A DNA stretch of 6,088 nucleotides from Hyphomicrobiales bacterium. GTDB lineage: Bacteria > Pseudomonadota > Alphaproteobacteria > Rhizobiales > Afifellaceae. The position numbers were made by a program, and so were the translations under genes. Positions within the stretch are counted from its first letter, which is position 1. Every line of letters begins with the position of its first letter. Below the pieces are notes generated by a model. It did no database searches, had not been told where the DNA came from, and was given only the letters and a program-made list of their open reading frames with translations. Below, one piece after another: positions 1 to 5,795 of the stretch. The DNA is taken from positions 1 to 6,088 of the forward strand of contig JACCSN010000899.1 of the NCBI GenBank assembly GCA_013812985.1, in the 5' to 3' direction.

Positions 1-61
1 TCGTTTCGCCGATGCCGCCCTGCTTCGCCTTCTCGCCGGCGGTTCTATCTGCCACGCTCAT
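1..61 (-). CDS. lepB: Probable signal peptidase I, N-terminal fragment (runs off left edge)
   Basis: The reading frame opens with ATG at 61 on the minus strand and gives MSVADRTAGEKAKQGGIGET before leaving the window. It has a good ribosome binding site (GGAG a few bases before the ATG). The visible part is a polar, charged N-terminus with no catalytic motif, so the sequence alone does not prove the product. The assignment to signal peptidase I, the membrane serine protease that removes signal peptides from exported proteins, rests on position: in many Hyphomicrobiales, acpS is followed by lepB, rnc and era on the same strand. A short, variable cytoplasmic tail before the first membrane anchor fits LepB. 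It starts 94 bp after the acpS stop, so co-transcription with acpS is plausible. The beginning of a different gene cannot be excluded. Confidence 0.55.
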   Translation of the reverse strand, partial: MSVADRTAGEKAKQGGIGET

Positions 62-155
62 GGCTCCATCCTGAATTGATTGCCCGAGGGTTTAGCGGGC
101 CGGCGCGGCCGCCGCAATTGCCGTCCGCGGGGCGCGGGGATCGGGGGAGGCTTAT

Positions 156-557
156 TTAGGCGTCCGCGACCGCCTCGATGATCACGAAAGCTTGCGCCAG
201 CGGCCATTCGTCGGTGATCGTCAGGTGGATCATCCCGGCGTGGCCGGGCGGCAGGATGGCGGCGAGCCGCGCTGCCGCGCCGCCGGAGAGCGCCATGGTG
301 GGCTTGCCTGAGCGAAGGTTGACCACGCCCATGTCGCGCCAGAACACGCCGGCGCGCAGTCCCGTTCCGAGGGCCTTGGCGCAGGCCTCCTTGGCGGCGA
401 AGCGCTTGGCGTAGGAGGCGGCGCGCTCCGCCCGGCGGTCCGATTTCCGCTGCTCGGTCGCGGTGAAGACGCGCTGGACGAAGCGGTCGCCGAAGCGCTC
501 CAGCGTCGTCTCGATGCGCCGGATGTCGATGAGGTCGCTGCCGACGCCTATGATCAT
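156..557 (-). CDS. acpS: Holo-[acyl-carrier-protein] synthase
   Basis: This 133-residue protein matches the size of AcpS-type phosphopantetheinyl transferases. These cytoplasmic enzymes transfer 4'-phosphopantetheine from CoA to the serine of apo-ACP, activating it for fatty acid and lipid A synthesis. The N-terminus [12 protein letters not shown] carries the Mg-binding Asp8. The second signature, [15 protein letters not shown] (residues 52-66), contains the catalytic/metal Glu57 with Lys56 and Lys61. The C-terminal half ends in a beta-rich stretch ([17 protein letters not shown]) typical of the family. The start is fixed by the canonical MIIGVGSDL opening, although no good Shine-Dalgarno sequence precedes it: the upstream bases are GC-rich and include the palindrome ggccgcggcc at 560-569. 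rsh lies upstream, separated by a repeat-filled gap, and probable lepB lies downstream. pdxJ, which sits beside acpS in some alphaproteobacteria, is absent here. Confidence 0.94.
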   Translation of the reverse strand: MIIGVGSDLIDIRRIETTLERFGDRFVQRVFTATEQRKSDRRAERAASYAKRFAAKEACAKALGTGLRAGVFWRDMGVVNLRSGKPTMALSGGAAARLAAILPPGHAGMIHLTITDEWPLAQAFVIIEAVADA

Positions 558-630
558 CGGGCCGCGGCCGGCGTGGAGCGGCGCAATAATCCACGACGTG
601 TCGCCTCGGCGTGCGGCCTGACACCCACAT

Positions 631-753
631 CCCTCATCCTGAGGAGCCGCCCGTTCGACAGGCTCAGGACGGCGTCTCGAAGGAGCATCGAGAGCGCGCT
701 GGAGACGCCCTCGTCCTTCGAGACGGCTCTGGCGGGCCTCCTCAGGATGAGGG
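631..753. repeat. Intergenic mosaic palindromic repeat, copy 1
   Basis: This element fills much of the gap between the rsh stop (788) and the acpS start (557). It is bounded by a perfect 16-bp inverted repeat: ccctcatcctgaggag at 631-646 and ctcctcaggatgaggg at 738-753. Nested inside is a perfect 11-bp inverted repeat: gtctcgaagga at 674-684 and tccttcgagac at 714-724. Between the left arms lies a third module, ccgttcgacaggctcaggac at 651-670. The whole could fold into a long stem in RNA or as a DNA cruciform. The right half recurs at 5067-5106 with the same 13-bp spacing between modules. Repeats of this appearance are common between genes in Hyphomicrobiales genomes; I know the general look but cannot name a catalogued family. 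No T-run follows, so a simple intrinsic terminator is not shown. Confidence 0.85.
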
Positions 754-787
754 CTATAGAGAGCATTCGTGTGTTTCCGGACACCTC

Positions 788-3004
788 TCAGCCATTCACG
801 CGCATCGCCTGGCTGATGACCCGCTTCTCCCGCAGGCCGGAGACGATCCGGTTCAGGTGCTTCAGGTTCCAGACTTCCAGATCGATCTCGATCTCGGTGA
901 AATCGCGGCCGCGATCGAGCATCCGGAGATTGTCGATGTTGCCATCAGCGGAGCCGATCGCATCGGCGATCGTCGCCAGCGTGCCCGGCTCGTTCAGGGC
1001 GGAGACCCGGATGCGGGCCGGGAAGCGCTCCGTCGAGCTCTCCGATATGTCCCAGCGCACATCGACCCAGCGCTCCGGCTCGTCGTCATAGCGGCTGAGC
1101 TCGGCCGCGTGGATCGGATAGATGGTGATCCCCTCGCCCGGCGTCAGGATGCCGACGATGCGGTCGCCGGGCAAGGCCCCGCCATCCGTCGCGAAGCGCA
1201 CAGGGATATCGGCGTCCAGCCCGCGGATGGGGATGGCCGCGCCGTCGATCTCCGCGCCATTGAGGCCGTGGGCGCCGGCGGGGAGCCTGAACTTCAGGGA
1301 GGAGCGCCCGGACGCCGTCCAGCCCTCCTCCGCCGGCATTTTGGGCAACCCGTGGCGCTCGTCGCGGTAATCGGGATAGGCCTCCTTCAGCACCGCGTCA
1401 GGCGACAAGGCGCCGCGCCCGACCGCCGCCAGCATGTCGTCGGCTTCCGCGTGGTTCAGCCGCGCGGCGACAGCGGCGATGAGCTGAGCGCTGAACGGCT
1501 TGCCGGCCTGCTCGAAGCGCCGTTCCAGGGTATGGCGGCCAAGGCCGGCATATTGGCGGCGCGCCTGGCTGCGGCTTGCCCGGCGGATGGCGGCGCGCGC
1601 CTTGCCCGTCACGACGATCGATTCCCAGGCCGCCGGCGGCCGCTGCCCGGAGGAGCGGACGATCTCCACCTCGTCGCCGTTTTGCAGCGCTTGGCCGAGC
1701 GGCGCGAGCTGGCCGTTCACCTTGGCGCCGACGCAGGTGTCGCCGACATCAGTATGGACGGCGTAGGCGAAATCGATCGCCGTCGCGCCGCGCGGCAGGG
1801 CGATCAGCCGTCCCTTCGGCGTGAAGCAGAAAACCTGATCCTGGAAGAGCTCGAGCTTGGTGTGCTCGAGGAACTCCTCCGGCTGATCGCCGTGCGCCAT
1901 GTGCTCCACCGTCTGGCGCAGCCACGCATAGGCGCGGCTTTCGGCGGCGAGGCGGTCGCGGTCGCCCGCCATCCCGTCCTTGTAGAGCGGATGCGCGGCG
2001 ATGCCGTATTCGGCGAGCCTGTCCATCTCGCGCGTGCGTATCTGCAGCTCGACGCGCTGCTGCCTTGGGCCGATGATGGTGGTGTGGAGCGAGCGGTATT
2101 CGTTCTGCTTGGGCGTCGAGACGTAATCCTTGAAGCGCCCCGGCACCATCGGCCAGGCGCGGTGGACGACGCCGAGCGCGCGGTAGCAATCCTCCTCGCC
2201 GTCGACCAGCACGCGGAACCCGAACACGTCGGAGAGCTGCTCGAAGCCGATCGATTTCCGCTGCATCTTGGCGAAGATCGAATAGGGCGTCTTCAGCCGC
2301 CCCCTGATCTCCGCTTCGATGCCGTTCTTGGCGAGCCGGCCGGTCAGGTCGGACTGGATGATCTCGACGACCTGGCCGCTCTTTTCCTTGAGCTCGCCGA
2401 GCTTGGAGGAGATCGCGGAATAGGCTTCCGGATTGAGAACCCGGAACGCCAGATCCTCAAGCTCGTCGCGCATGCCCTGCATGCCCATGCGCCCGGCGAG
2501 CGGCGCATAGATTTCCATGGTCTCCTCGGCGATCCGGACGCGCTTGTCCTCCGGCACGAACTGGATCGTCCGCATGTTATGCAGCCGGTCGGCGAGCTTG
2601 ACCAGAAGGACGCGGATGTCCTCGGCGACCGCCAGCAGGAGCTTGCGCAGGTTCTCCGCCTGCTGGGCCTCGCGCGAGACGAGCTCCAGCCGCTGCAGCT
2701 TGGTGACGCCTTCCACCAGGCGGCCGATGGCCGGGCCGAACAGCCGGTCGATCTCGTCGCGGGTGGCGCCGGTATCCTCGATCGTGTCGTGGAGAAGCGC
2801 CACCGCGATGGACGAATCGTCGAGCCTGAGGTCGGTCAGGATCGCCGCGACCTCGAGCGGATGGGAGAAATACGGGTCGCCGGAGGCGCGCGTCTGCGCG
2901 CCATGCTTCTTCATGGCGAAGACGTAGGCGCGGTTAAGCAGCTCCTCGTCGGCCTGCGGATTATAGGCCGCGACCCGTTCGACGAGCTCGTACTGACGCA
3001 TCAT
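788..3004 (-). CDS. rsh: Bifunctional (p)ppGpp synthetase/hydrolase (RelA/SpoT homolog)
   Basis: This full-length RSH protein makes pppGpp/ppGpp from GTP/GDP and ATP and degrades it, controlling the stringent response in the cytoplasm. Numbering is for the 738-residue form from ATG 3004 ([11 protein letters not shown]), the start usual in alphaproteobacteria. An in-frame TTG at 3013 would add three residues, and no start has a strong Shine-Dalgarno sequence. The HD hydrolase domain is intact: His48, His72-Asp73 (LLHDTIED) and Asp139 ([11 protein letters not shown]). The synthetase domain has RFKD at 290-293 (the RxKD loop of bifunctional enzymes), EYRSLH at 302-307 and the catalytic Glu in VELQIRT near 319. 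A TGS domain spans about 389-450 and a C-terminal ACT domain about 665-738. The segment before ACT (PGDRIVGI near 613) lacks the cysteine pair seen in the zinc-finger-like region of other RSH proteins. A separate promoter is likely at 3049-3076. Confidence 0.97.
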   Translation of the reverse strand: MMRQYELVERVAAYNPQADEELLNRAYVFAMKKHGAQTRASGDPYFSHPLEVAAILTDLRLDDSSIAVALLHDTIEDTGATRDEIDRLFGPAIGRLVEGVTKLQRLELVSREAQQAENLRKLLLAVAEDIRVLLVKLADRLHNMRTIQFVPEDKRVRIAEETMEIYAPLAGRMGMQGMRDELEDLAFRVLNPEAYSAISSKLGELKEKSGQVVEIIQSDLTGRLAKNGIEAEIRGRLKTPYSIFAKMQRKSIGFEQLSDVFGFRVLVDGEEDCYRALGVVHRAWPMVPGRFKDYVSTPKQNEYRSLHTTIIGPRQQRVELQIRTREMDRLAEYGIAAHPLYKDGMAGDRDRLAAESRAYAWLRQTVEHMAHGDQPEEFLEHTKLELFQDQVFCFTPKGRLIALPRGATAIDFAYAVHTDVGDTCVGAKVNGQLAPLGQALQNGDEVEIVRSSGQRPPAAWESIVVTGKARAAIRRASRSQARRQYAGLGRHTLERRFEQAGKPFSAQLIAAVAARLNHAEADDMLAAVGRGALSPDAVLKEAYPDYRDERHGLPKMPAEEGWTASGRSSLKFRLPAGAHGLNGAEIDGAAIPIRGLDADIPVRFATDGGALPGDRIVGILTPGEGITIYPIHAAELSRYDDEPERWVDVRWDISESSTERFPARIRVSALNEPGTLATIADAIGSADGNIDNLRMLDRGRDFTEIEIDLEVWNLKHLNRIVSGLREKRVISQAMRVNG

Positions 3005-3048
3005 CCCAGGCAATCCCGCGGGAGCGGAAAAGTGCTTCCCCGATCACG

Positions 3049-3076
3049 ATTATAGTGACGGCGGCGAGTGTTGCAC
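3049..3076 (-). promoter_or_regulatory. Candidate promoter for rsh
   Basis: Read on the minus strand, 3054-3049 is a perfect TATAAT, rare in such GC-rich DNA. The -35 match is weak: GTGCAA at 3076-3071 with a 16-bp spacer is the best I see. Transcription would begin near 3042, leaving about 38 nt of leader before the rsh ATG at 3004. The leader can form only a small hairpin (GGAA pairing with TTCC around 3025-3038). The rest of the 3005-3166 gap shows no further gene: a short frame across 2961-3158 overlaps the rsh start and has no family features. Confidence 0.45.
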
Positions 3077-3166
3077 GAAAGCGCCGCGGACCGCAACGAA
3101 CGGCGGCATTAGGCAGTGTATCAGGTTTGAATTTCAGCGACCGCGAACTCTCGGACAATCAGGCGG

Positions 3167-3577
3167 TCACGGCGTCGCAGGCGGCCTGCTAACCTTCTCG
3201 AACATGATGTTGATGGACGACTGGTGAGCTTCCGATTTGAAGACCCGAGCCTTCTCGTCGTGCCTGATCAGGAGTTGCGTCGGCGAGAGCCATTGAATTT
3301 CCGCCCAAGGGCCTCCCCAATTGGCGGCAGCCGCTCCATGGTTGGCATCCGCGACAAAGACATTCCCGCCGCCACTGAGCGGTTCTTCAGGCTCCATGAC
3401 GGAAATTTGCGTTGAGAAGCCGGTGGTGGCCCCGCAATCCCGCTGGAACAAAACTGCTCTTGTTCTACCCCCGGGCGCGACTTCGTCCCGGACGATCTGG
3501 TTCCCGCAGAGGTCTGAACAACCACCCAGAACAAAAGCAGCGGGAAAAATCACGAACCATAGTTGCAGTACGGCCAT
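3167..3577 (-). CDS. Small predicted lipoprotein of unknown function
   Basis: This 136-residue protein opens with a hydrophobic signal sequence (residues 3-19, LQLWFVIFPAAFVLGG) ending in a lipobox, LGGC, with Cys20 as the expected lipidated residue. Ser21 follows rather than Asp, which by E. coli rules favours the outer membrane, though that rule may not apply here. The mature part has Cys24 and Cys48 and a central stretch, LFQRDCGATTGFSTQISV (43-60). I recall similar stretches in uncharacterised proteobacterial proteins, but I cannot assign a function. NVFVADANHG (72-81) and a W-rich segment follow. The ATG at 3577 lies 18 bp after the rpoZ stop, so it probably shares the rpoZ transcript; its ribosome binding site is weak (AAGAG). 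A hand count gives about 57% GC over 3181-3600, lower than the surrounding genes, and it interrupts rpoZ-rsh. Both hint that it was acquired separately. Confidence 0.78.
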   Translation of the reverse strand: MAVLQLWFVIFPAAFVLGGCSDLCGNQIVRDEVAPGGRTRAVLFQRDCGATTGFSTQISVMEPEEPLSGGGNVFVADANHGAAAANWGGPWAEIQWLSPTQLLIRHDEKARVFKSEAHQSSINIMFEKVSRPPATP

Positions 3578-3595
3578 CGAACTCTTTTTAGGTGC

Positions 3596-3970
3596 TCAGT
3601 CGTCGCGCCGCTCCGGCGGGTCGATGCTTTCCAGGCCGCGCAGGAGCTCCTCCTCCGACATCTGGTCGAAGGTGATCTCGCCGTCATTGTCGGGCGCATC
3701 CGCGGCCTCGATCGACGTCAGCGCCGGCTCGGGCTCGTCGACCTCGACGTATTTCTGCAAGGAATGGATCAGATCCTCGTTCAGGTCTTCCGGCGACACC
3801 ATCTCGTCGGCGATCTCGCGGAGCGCCACGACAGGGTTCTTGTCGTTGTCGCGATCGAGGGTGAGCGGCGAGCCGTTGGAGATCATCCGCGCCCGGTGGG
3901 CCGCCAGAAGCACCAGCTCAAAACGATTCTCGACTTTGTCGACGCAATCTTCGACGGTGACGCGCGCCAT
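3596..3970 (-). CDS. rpoZ: DNA-directed RNA polymerase omega subunit
   Basis: This 124-residue protein is the omega subunit, which helps fold and hold the beta-prime subunit of RNA polymerase. In some bacteria it also contributes to a ppGpp binding site. The N-terminus [28 protein letters not shown] is the family signature, followed by the conserved [12 protein letters not shown] at about residues 44-55. The C-terminal half is an acidic tail ending [19 protein letters not shown], as is usual for the longer alphaproteobacterial omegas. The frame is open for 31 more codons upstream, but ATG 3970 is chosen because it starts the conserved sequence and has a strong GGAGG at 3983-3979, eight bases away. 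The neighbouring rsh makes the alarmone that acts on RNA polymerase, a pairing kept in many bacteria, here with a lipoprotein gene between them. Confidence 0.95.
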   Translation of the reverse strand: MARVTVEDCVDKVENRFELVLLAAHRARMISNGSPLTLDRDNDKNPVVALREIADEMVSPEDLNEDLIHSLQKYVEVDEPEPALTSIEAADAPDNDGEITFDQMSEEELLRGLESIDPPERRDD

Positions 3971-4003
3971 GCAGATGGCCTCCGGATTTTGGGGATTCCC
4001 GTT

Positions 4004-4032
4004 TTGATAGGGTCGAAGCGCGGCTTTTTCAA
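4004..4032 (-). promoter_or_regulatory. Candidate sigma-70-type promoter for rpoZ
   Basis: On the minus strand, TTGAAA at 4032-4027 and TATCAA at 4009-4004 are separated by exactly 17 bp and resemble the -35 and -10 consensus. Transcription would begin near 3997, giving a leader of about 27 nt with the GGAGG of rpoZ inside it. The spacing and position fit well, but no experimental support is visible. The same transcript could include the lipoprotein gene and possibly rsh. Confidence 0.5.
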
Positions 4033-4095
4033 GGAGCGCGGGCAGGCATCCCGATGCTTCCAAGCAACCGGCGTTCCCTACCGCGGCTGTGCAGT

Positions 4096-4117
4096 GGGCC
4101 GGTCTGATCGACGGCCC
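4096..4117 (-). terminator. Possible hairpin after the SDR gene
   Basis: Just past the SDR stop codon (4121-4123 on the minus strand) lies an inverted repeat. gggcc at 4096-4100 pairs with ggccc at 4113-4117, and gtc at 4102-4104 pairs with gac at 4110-4112. This leaves one bulged base and a 5-nt loop. Such a stem could mark the 3' end of the SDR transcript ahead of the rpoZ promoter. No T-run follows in the minus-strand direction, so it is not a standard intrinsic terminator. The remaining bases of the 3971-4120 gap hold the rpoZ promoter and nothing else I recognise. Confidence 0.3.
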
Positions 4118-4120
4118 CGG

Positions 4121-4930
4121 TCAATAGGCCCGCGTAAACCCGCCGTCCTGGAGAATATTGAGGCCGGTCATATGGTCGGAGAACGTCGACAGGAGGCCTT
4201 CCACGGCGACCGCCACCTCTTCCGGCCGGCCGTATTTCAGCAAGGGGATGTTCGACGTCTCCTCGCCGAGACGTTTCTCGAACGTCATCCCGGCGTCAGC
4301 GGCGCGTTTGCCGAGCGACGCCGCATAGCCCGGCGTGAGGATTCCTCCCAACGACAACGTGTTCACATGAATTCCGCGCTCTCCGAGCGCGAAGGCGAGC
4401 GTCTTGGCCTCGGCCCGCCAAGCGCTGCGCAGCACGTTGCTGGCGGCGTAGTGGCCGAGGACCTGGGCGGAGGAGATTGCGGAAATGATGACGATCTTGC
4501 ACCTCTTTCCGCGCGCTGGGTCCGGCTGCATAGCGGCGATTGCGTGTCTGAGGAGATGCAGTGGGCCGATGAAGCTGTCCTGGAACAGCTTCCGCCAGGT
4601 TTCGTTCGGCGGCAGGCAGTCGTTCGATTTTGGCGGCTGCGGAGGCATGAGAACCGCGCCGTCGAGGACGGTCTCCTCCGCCGCCAGCTTCGCCCCGAAC
4701 GCTTCGACCGAGCCGTCATCCGTCATGTCGACGGGTAGGCAGCGATGGCGGCCCGAGCCGAGCTTCGACAGTTCGGCGGAAAGCGCCTGGAGCTTGGCGA
4801 GGTCGCGAGCCGCCAGGACCAATGTGTCTCCGGCCTGGGCCAGCCGGTGGCAAACGGCAACCCCGATGCCGCCGCTCGCGCCTGTCACCAGGATCGTCTT
4901 CACCCCCTCGGTCAATGCGGGTCCCTCCAT
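4121..4930 (-). CDS. Short-chain dehydrogenase/reductase-family protein with altered active site
   Basis: This 269-residue Rossmann-fold protein is of the usual length for classical SDRs, which use NAD(P)(H) to oxidise alcohols or reduce ketones. The cofactor loop TGASGGIG is at 16-23, a conserved Asp at VDM 68, and GGI at 195-197 in the PG-like segment before a mobile lid. The C-terminus DHMTGLNILQDGGFTRAY resembles the FabG-type ending. Two classical sites are changed. The NNAG position reads GAVLMPPQPP (91-100), and the YxxxK motif reads YAASN (161-165), so the Lys that lowers the Tyr pKa is Asn. Ser150 is the likely third catalytic residue. The substrate is unknown. ATG 4930 has no ribosome binding site, whereas TTG at 4915 (codon 6) has GGAGGG six bases ahead, so the true protein may be 264 residues. 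A repeat separates it from the VOC gene upstream. Confidence 0.88.
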   Translation of the reverse strand: MEGPALTEGVKTILVTGASGGIGVAVCHRLAQAGDTLVLAARDLAKLQALSAELSKLGSGRHRCLPVDMTDDGSVEAFGAKLAAEETVLDGAVLMPPQPPKSNDCLPPNETWRKLFQDSFIGPLHLLRHAIAAMQPDPARGKRCKIVIISAISSAQVLGHYAASNVLRSAWRAEAKTLAFALGERGIHVNTLSLGGILTPGYAASLGKRAADAGMTFEKRLGEETSNIPLLKYGRPEEVAVAVEGLLSTFSDHMTGLNILQDGGFTRAY

Positions 4931-4975
4931 TTAAGGCAGTGTGTTGAAGTTCCCCCCGACTCGCGCACCCCGCAG

Positions 4976-5106
4976 CCCTCATCCTGCGGCGCGGAGCGAA
5001 GCGGAGCCTCGCCCTTCGACCTGCTCAGGATGAGGGGACGAGGGCTATCCAGTGCTCACTGGAGCCTCCTTCGAGACGCCGCTCACGCGGCTCCTCAGGA
5101 TGAGGG
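4976..5106. repeat. Intergenic mosaic palindromic repeat, copy 2
   Basis: This element fills the gap between the VOC stop (5135) and the SDR start (4930). ccctcatcctg at 4976-4986 is the inverted partner of caggatgaggg at 5026-5036 and again of 5096-5106. A tandem gcggagc occurs at 4991-4997 and 5001-5007. A module at 5012-5031 matches 651-670 of copy 1 at 16 of 20 positions. tccagtg/cactgga forms a perfect 7-bp inverted repeat at 5048-5063. The right end, 5067-5106, has tccttcgagac, a 13-bp spacer and ctcctcaggatgaggg, the same arrangement as 714-753. The octamer agggctat also occurs in both copies (750-757 and 5041-5048). The modules are shuffled relative to copy 1, so this is a mosaic rather than a simple duplicate. 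No open frame of note lies within it. Confidence 0.83.
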
Positions 5107-5134
5107 TGGCGAGATTTCGGAAGAGCTTCCACGC

Positions 5135-5635
5135 TCACGTCGGATACTTGCGCTCCGCCTCCCGTATCTTTCCTCCATTCCCGAGCTCGATGATGTAGCC
5201 GAAATCCTTTTCGGTATCGAGGTAGTAGTGCTCGTCCTCGTCGAACCTGCCGCTCTGAATCACCGGATAGCCGCGCCGCTCATATTCGGCGACGGCGGCC
5301 GTGCAATCCGCGTAGAACAGCTTCACATGATGCAGGCCCTCGCCCTTGGTCTCCAGAAACTCGTTATAGATCGAATAGCCGCTCACCGGCTGCATCAGCT
5401 CGACTTGCGTGTTGTCGCCGAACGTCACCGCGATCAGGCAGGAATGCGTGGCTGGCTTGCCGCGATAGACATAGTTCTGAACCTTGGGCGACTCGAATTG
5501 GTAGATATGCCAGGGGCCGATGCCGCAGACCTCCCAGTGGCGCTGCATCGCCGCGTCGAGGTCGCGAACCACGTAGGCGACCTGAATCACGTCGCCGTCC
5601 TTGAACCTTCTCTCCCCGAATGGTGATTCAGCCAT
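5135..5635 (-). CDS. VOC superfamily (glyoxalase-fold) protein
   Basis: This 166-residue protein is of typical size for a two-module vicinal-oxygen-chelate protein. The superfamily includes glyoxalase I, methylmalonyl-CoA epimerase and extradiol dioxygenases, all built around a divalent metal. Module 1 starts at VIQVAYVVRDLDAAM (16-30) and module 2 at GLHHVKLFYADCTAAVAEYE (100-119). The likely ligands, by position, are Gln18, Glu79 (VELMQP), His102 or His103, and Glu150 (YIIELGNG). Gln in place of the usual first His is tolerated in the superfamily; human glyoxalase I uses Gln-Glu-His-Glu. GIGPWHIYQF (38-47) resembles segments in other alphaproteobacterial glyoxalase-like proteins. The substrate is unknown. 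The frame is open further upstream, but ATG 5635 has GGAGGA at good spacing and begins the conserved fold. It is divergent from the NYN gene across 160 bp and precedes the SDR gene on the same strand. Confidence 0.87.
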   Translation of the reverse strand: MAESPFGERRFKDGDVIQVAYVVRDLDAAMQRHWEVCGIGPWHIYQFESPKVQNYVYRGKPATHSCLIAVTFGDNTQVELMQPVSGYSIYNEFLETKGEGLHHVKLFYADCTAAVAEYERRGYPVIQSGRFDEDEHYYLDTEKDFGYIIELGNGGKIREAERKYPT

Positions 5636-5795
5636 CGTCACTTCCTCCGCTCGAAATCGGGAGGATGCGTCCTTTGTCGCTTTCCAGGCAAGCGCGATGC
5701 GGAGACCGGTTGGCGCACCTCGCCTCTGTGGACTCTCCAGCCGGCAGCGGCGATAAGGCGTGCCAGGGCGGACGCCCCTCCCCCGGAGCCTCGCA
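5636..5795. other. Divergent intergenic region between the VOC and NYN genes
   Basis: This 160-bp region must carry the start signals for two genes read in opposite directions. The ribosome binding sites are clear: GGAGGA before the VOC ATG, and ggag at 5785-5788 before the NYN ATG. I find no convincing -35/-10 pair on either strand. A weak inverted repeat, ggcgt at 5757-5761 with acgcc at 5772-5776, lies before the NYN gene. No small gene with family features is visible. Confidence 0.5.

Noticed and set aside
631..753. CRISPR array or insertion sequence
   Set aside because: There are no regularly spaced direct repeats with unique spacers, no transposase frame and no target-site duplication visible; the structure is inverted repeats only.
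554..784. Small genes within repeat copy 1
   Set aside because: The frames on both strands run through the palindromic repeat, so their translations reflect the repeat rather than a protein.
611..3055. Very long + strand open frame (about 814 codons) opposite rsh
   Set aside because: It is the antisense shadow of rsh in GC-rich DNA. Its translation is rich in Arg, Ala, Asp and Leu with no domain motifs, while the minus-strand frame has all RSH signatures.
2961..3158. Short minus-strand frame overlapping the rsh start
   Set aside because: 65 codons with no ribosome binding site of note and no motifs, and it overlaps the rsh promoter and start.
3005..3166. Riboswitch or small RNA upstream of rsh
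   Set aside because: Only a short weak hairpin can be drawn and no known riboswitch core is recognisable.
3563..4738. Long + strand frame across rpoZ and the SDR gene
   Set aside because: It spans two clear minus-strand genes and the gap between them, with low-complexity composition and no recognisable motifs.
4745..5626. + strand frame across the SDR start, repeat copy 2 and the VOC gene
   Set aside because: It crosses the palindromic repeat and the antisense of two supported genes; no family features are seen.
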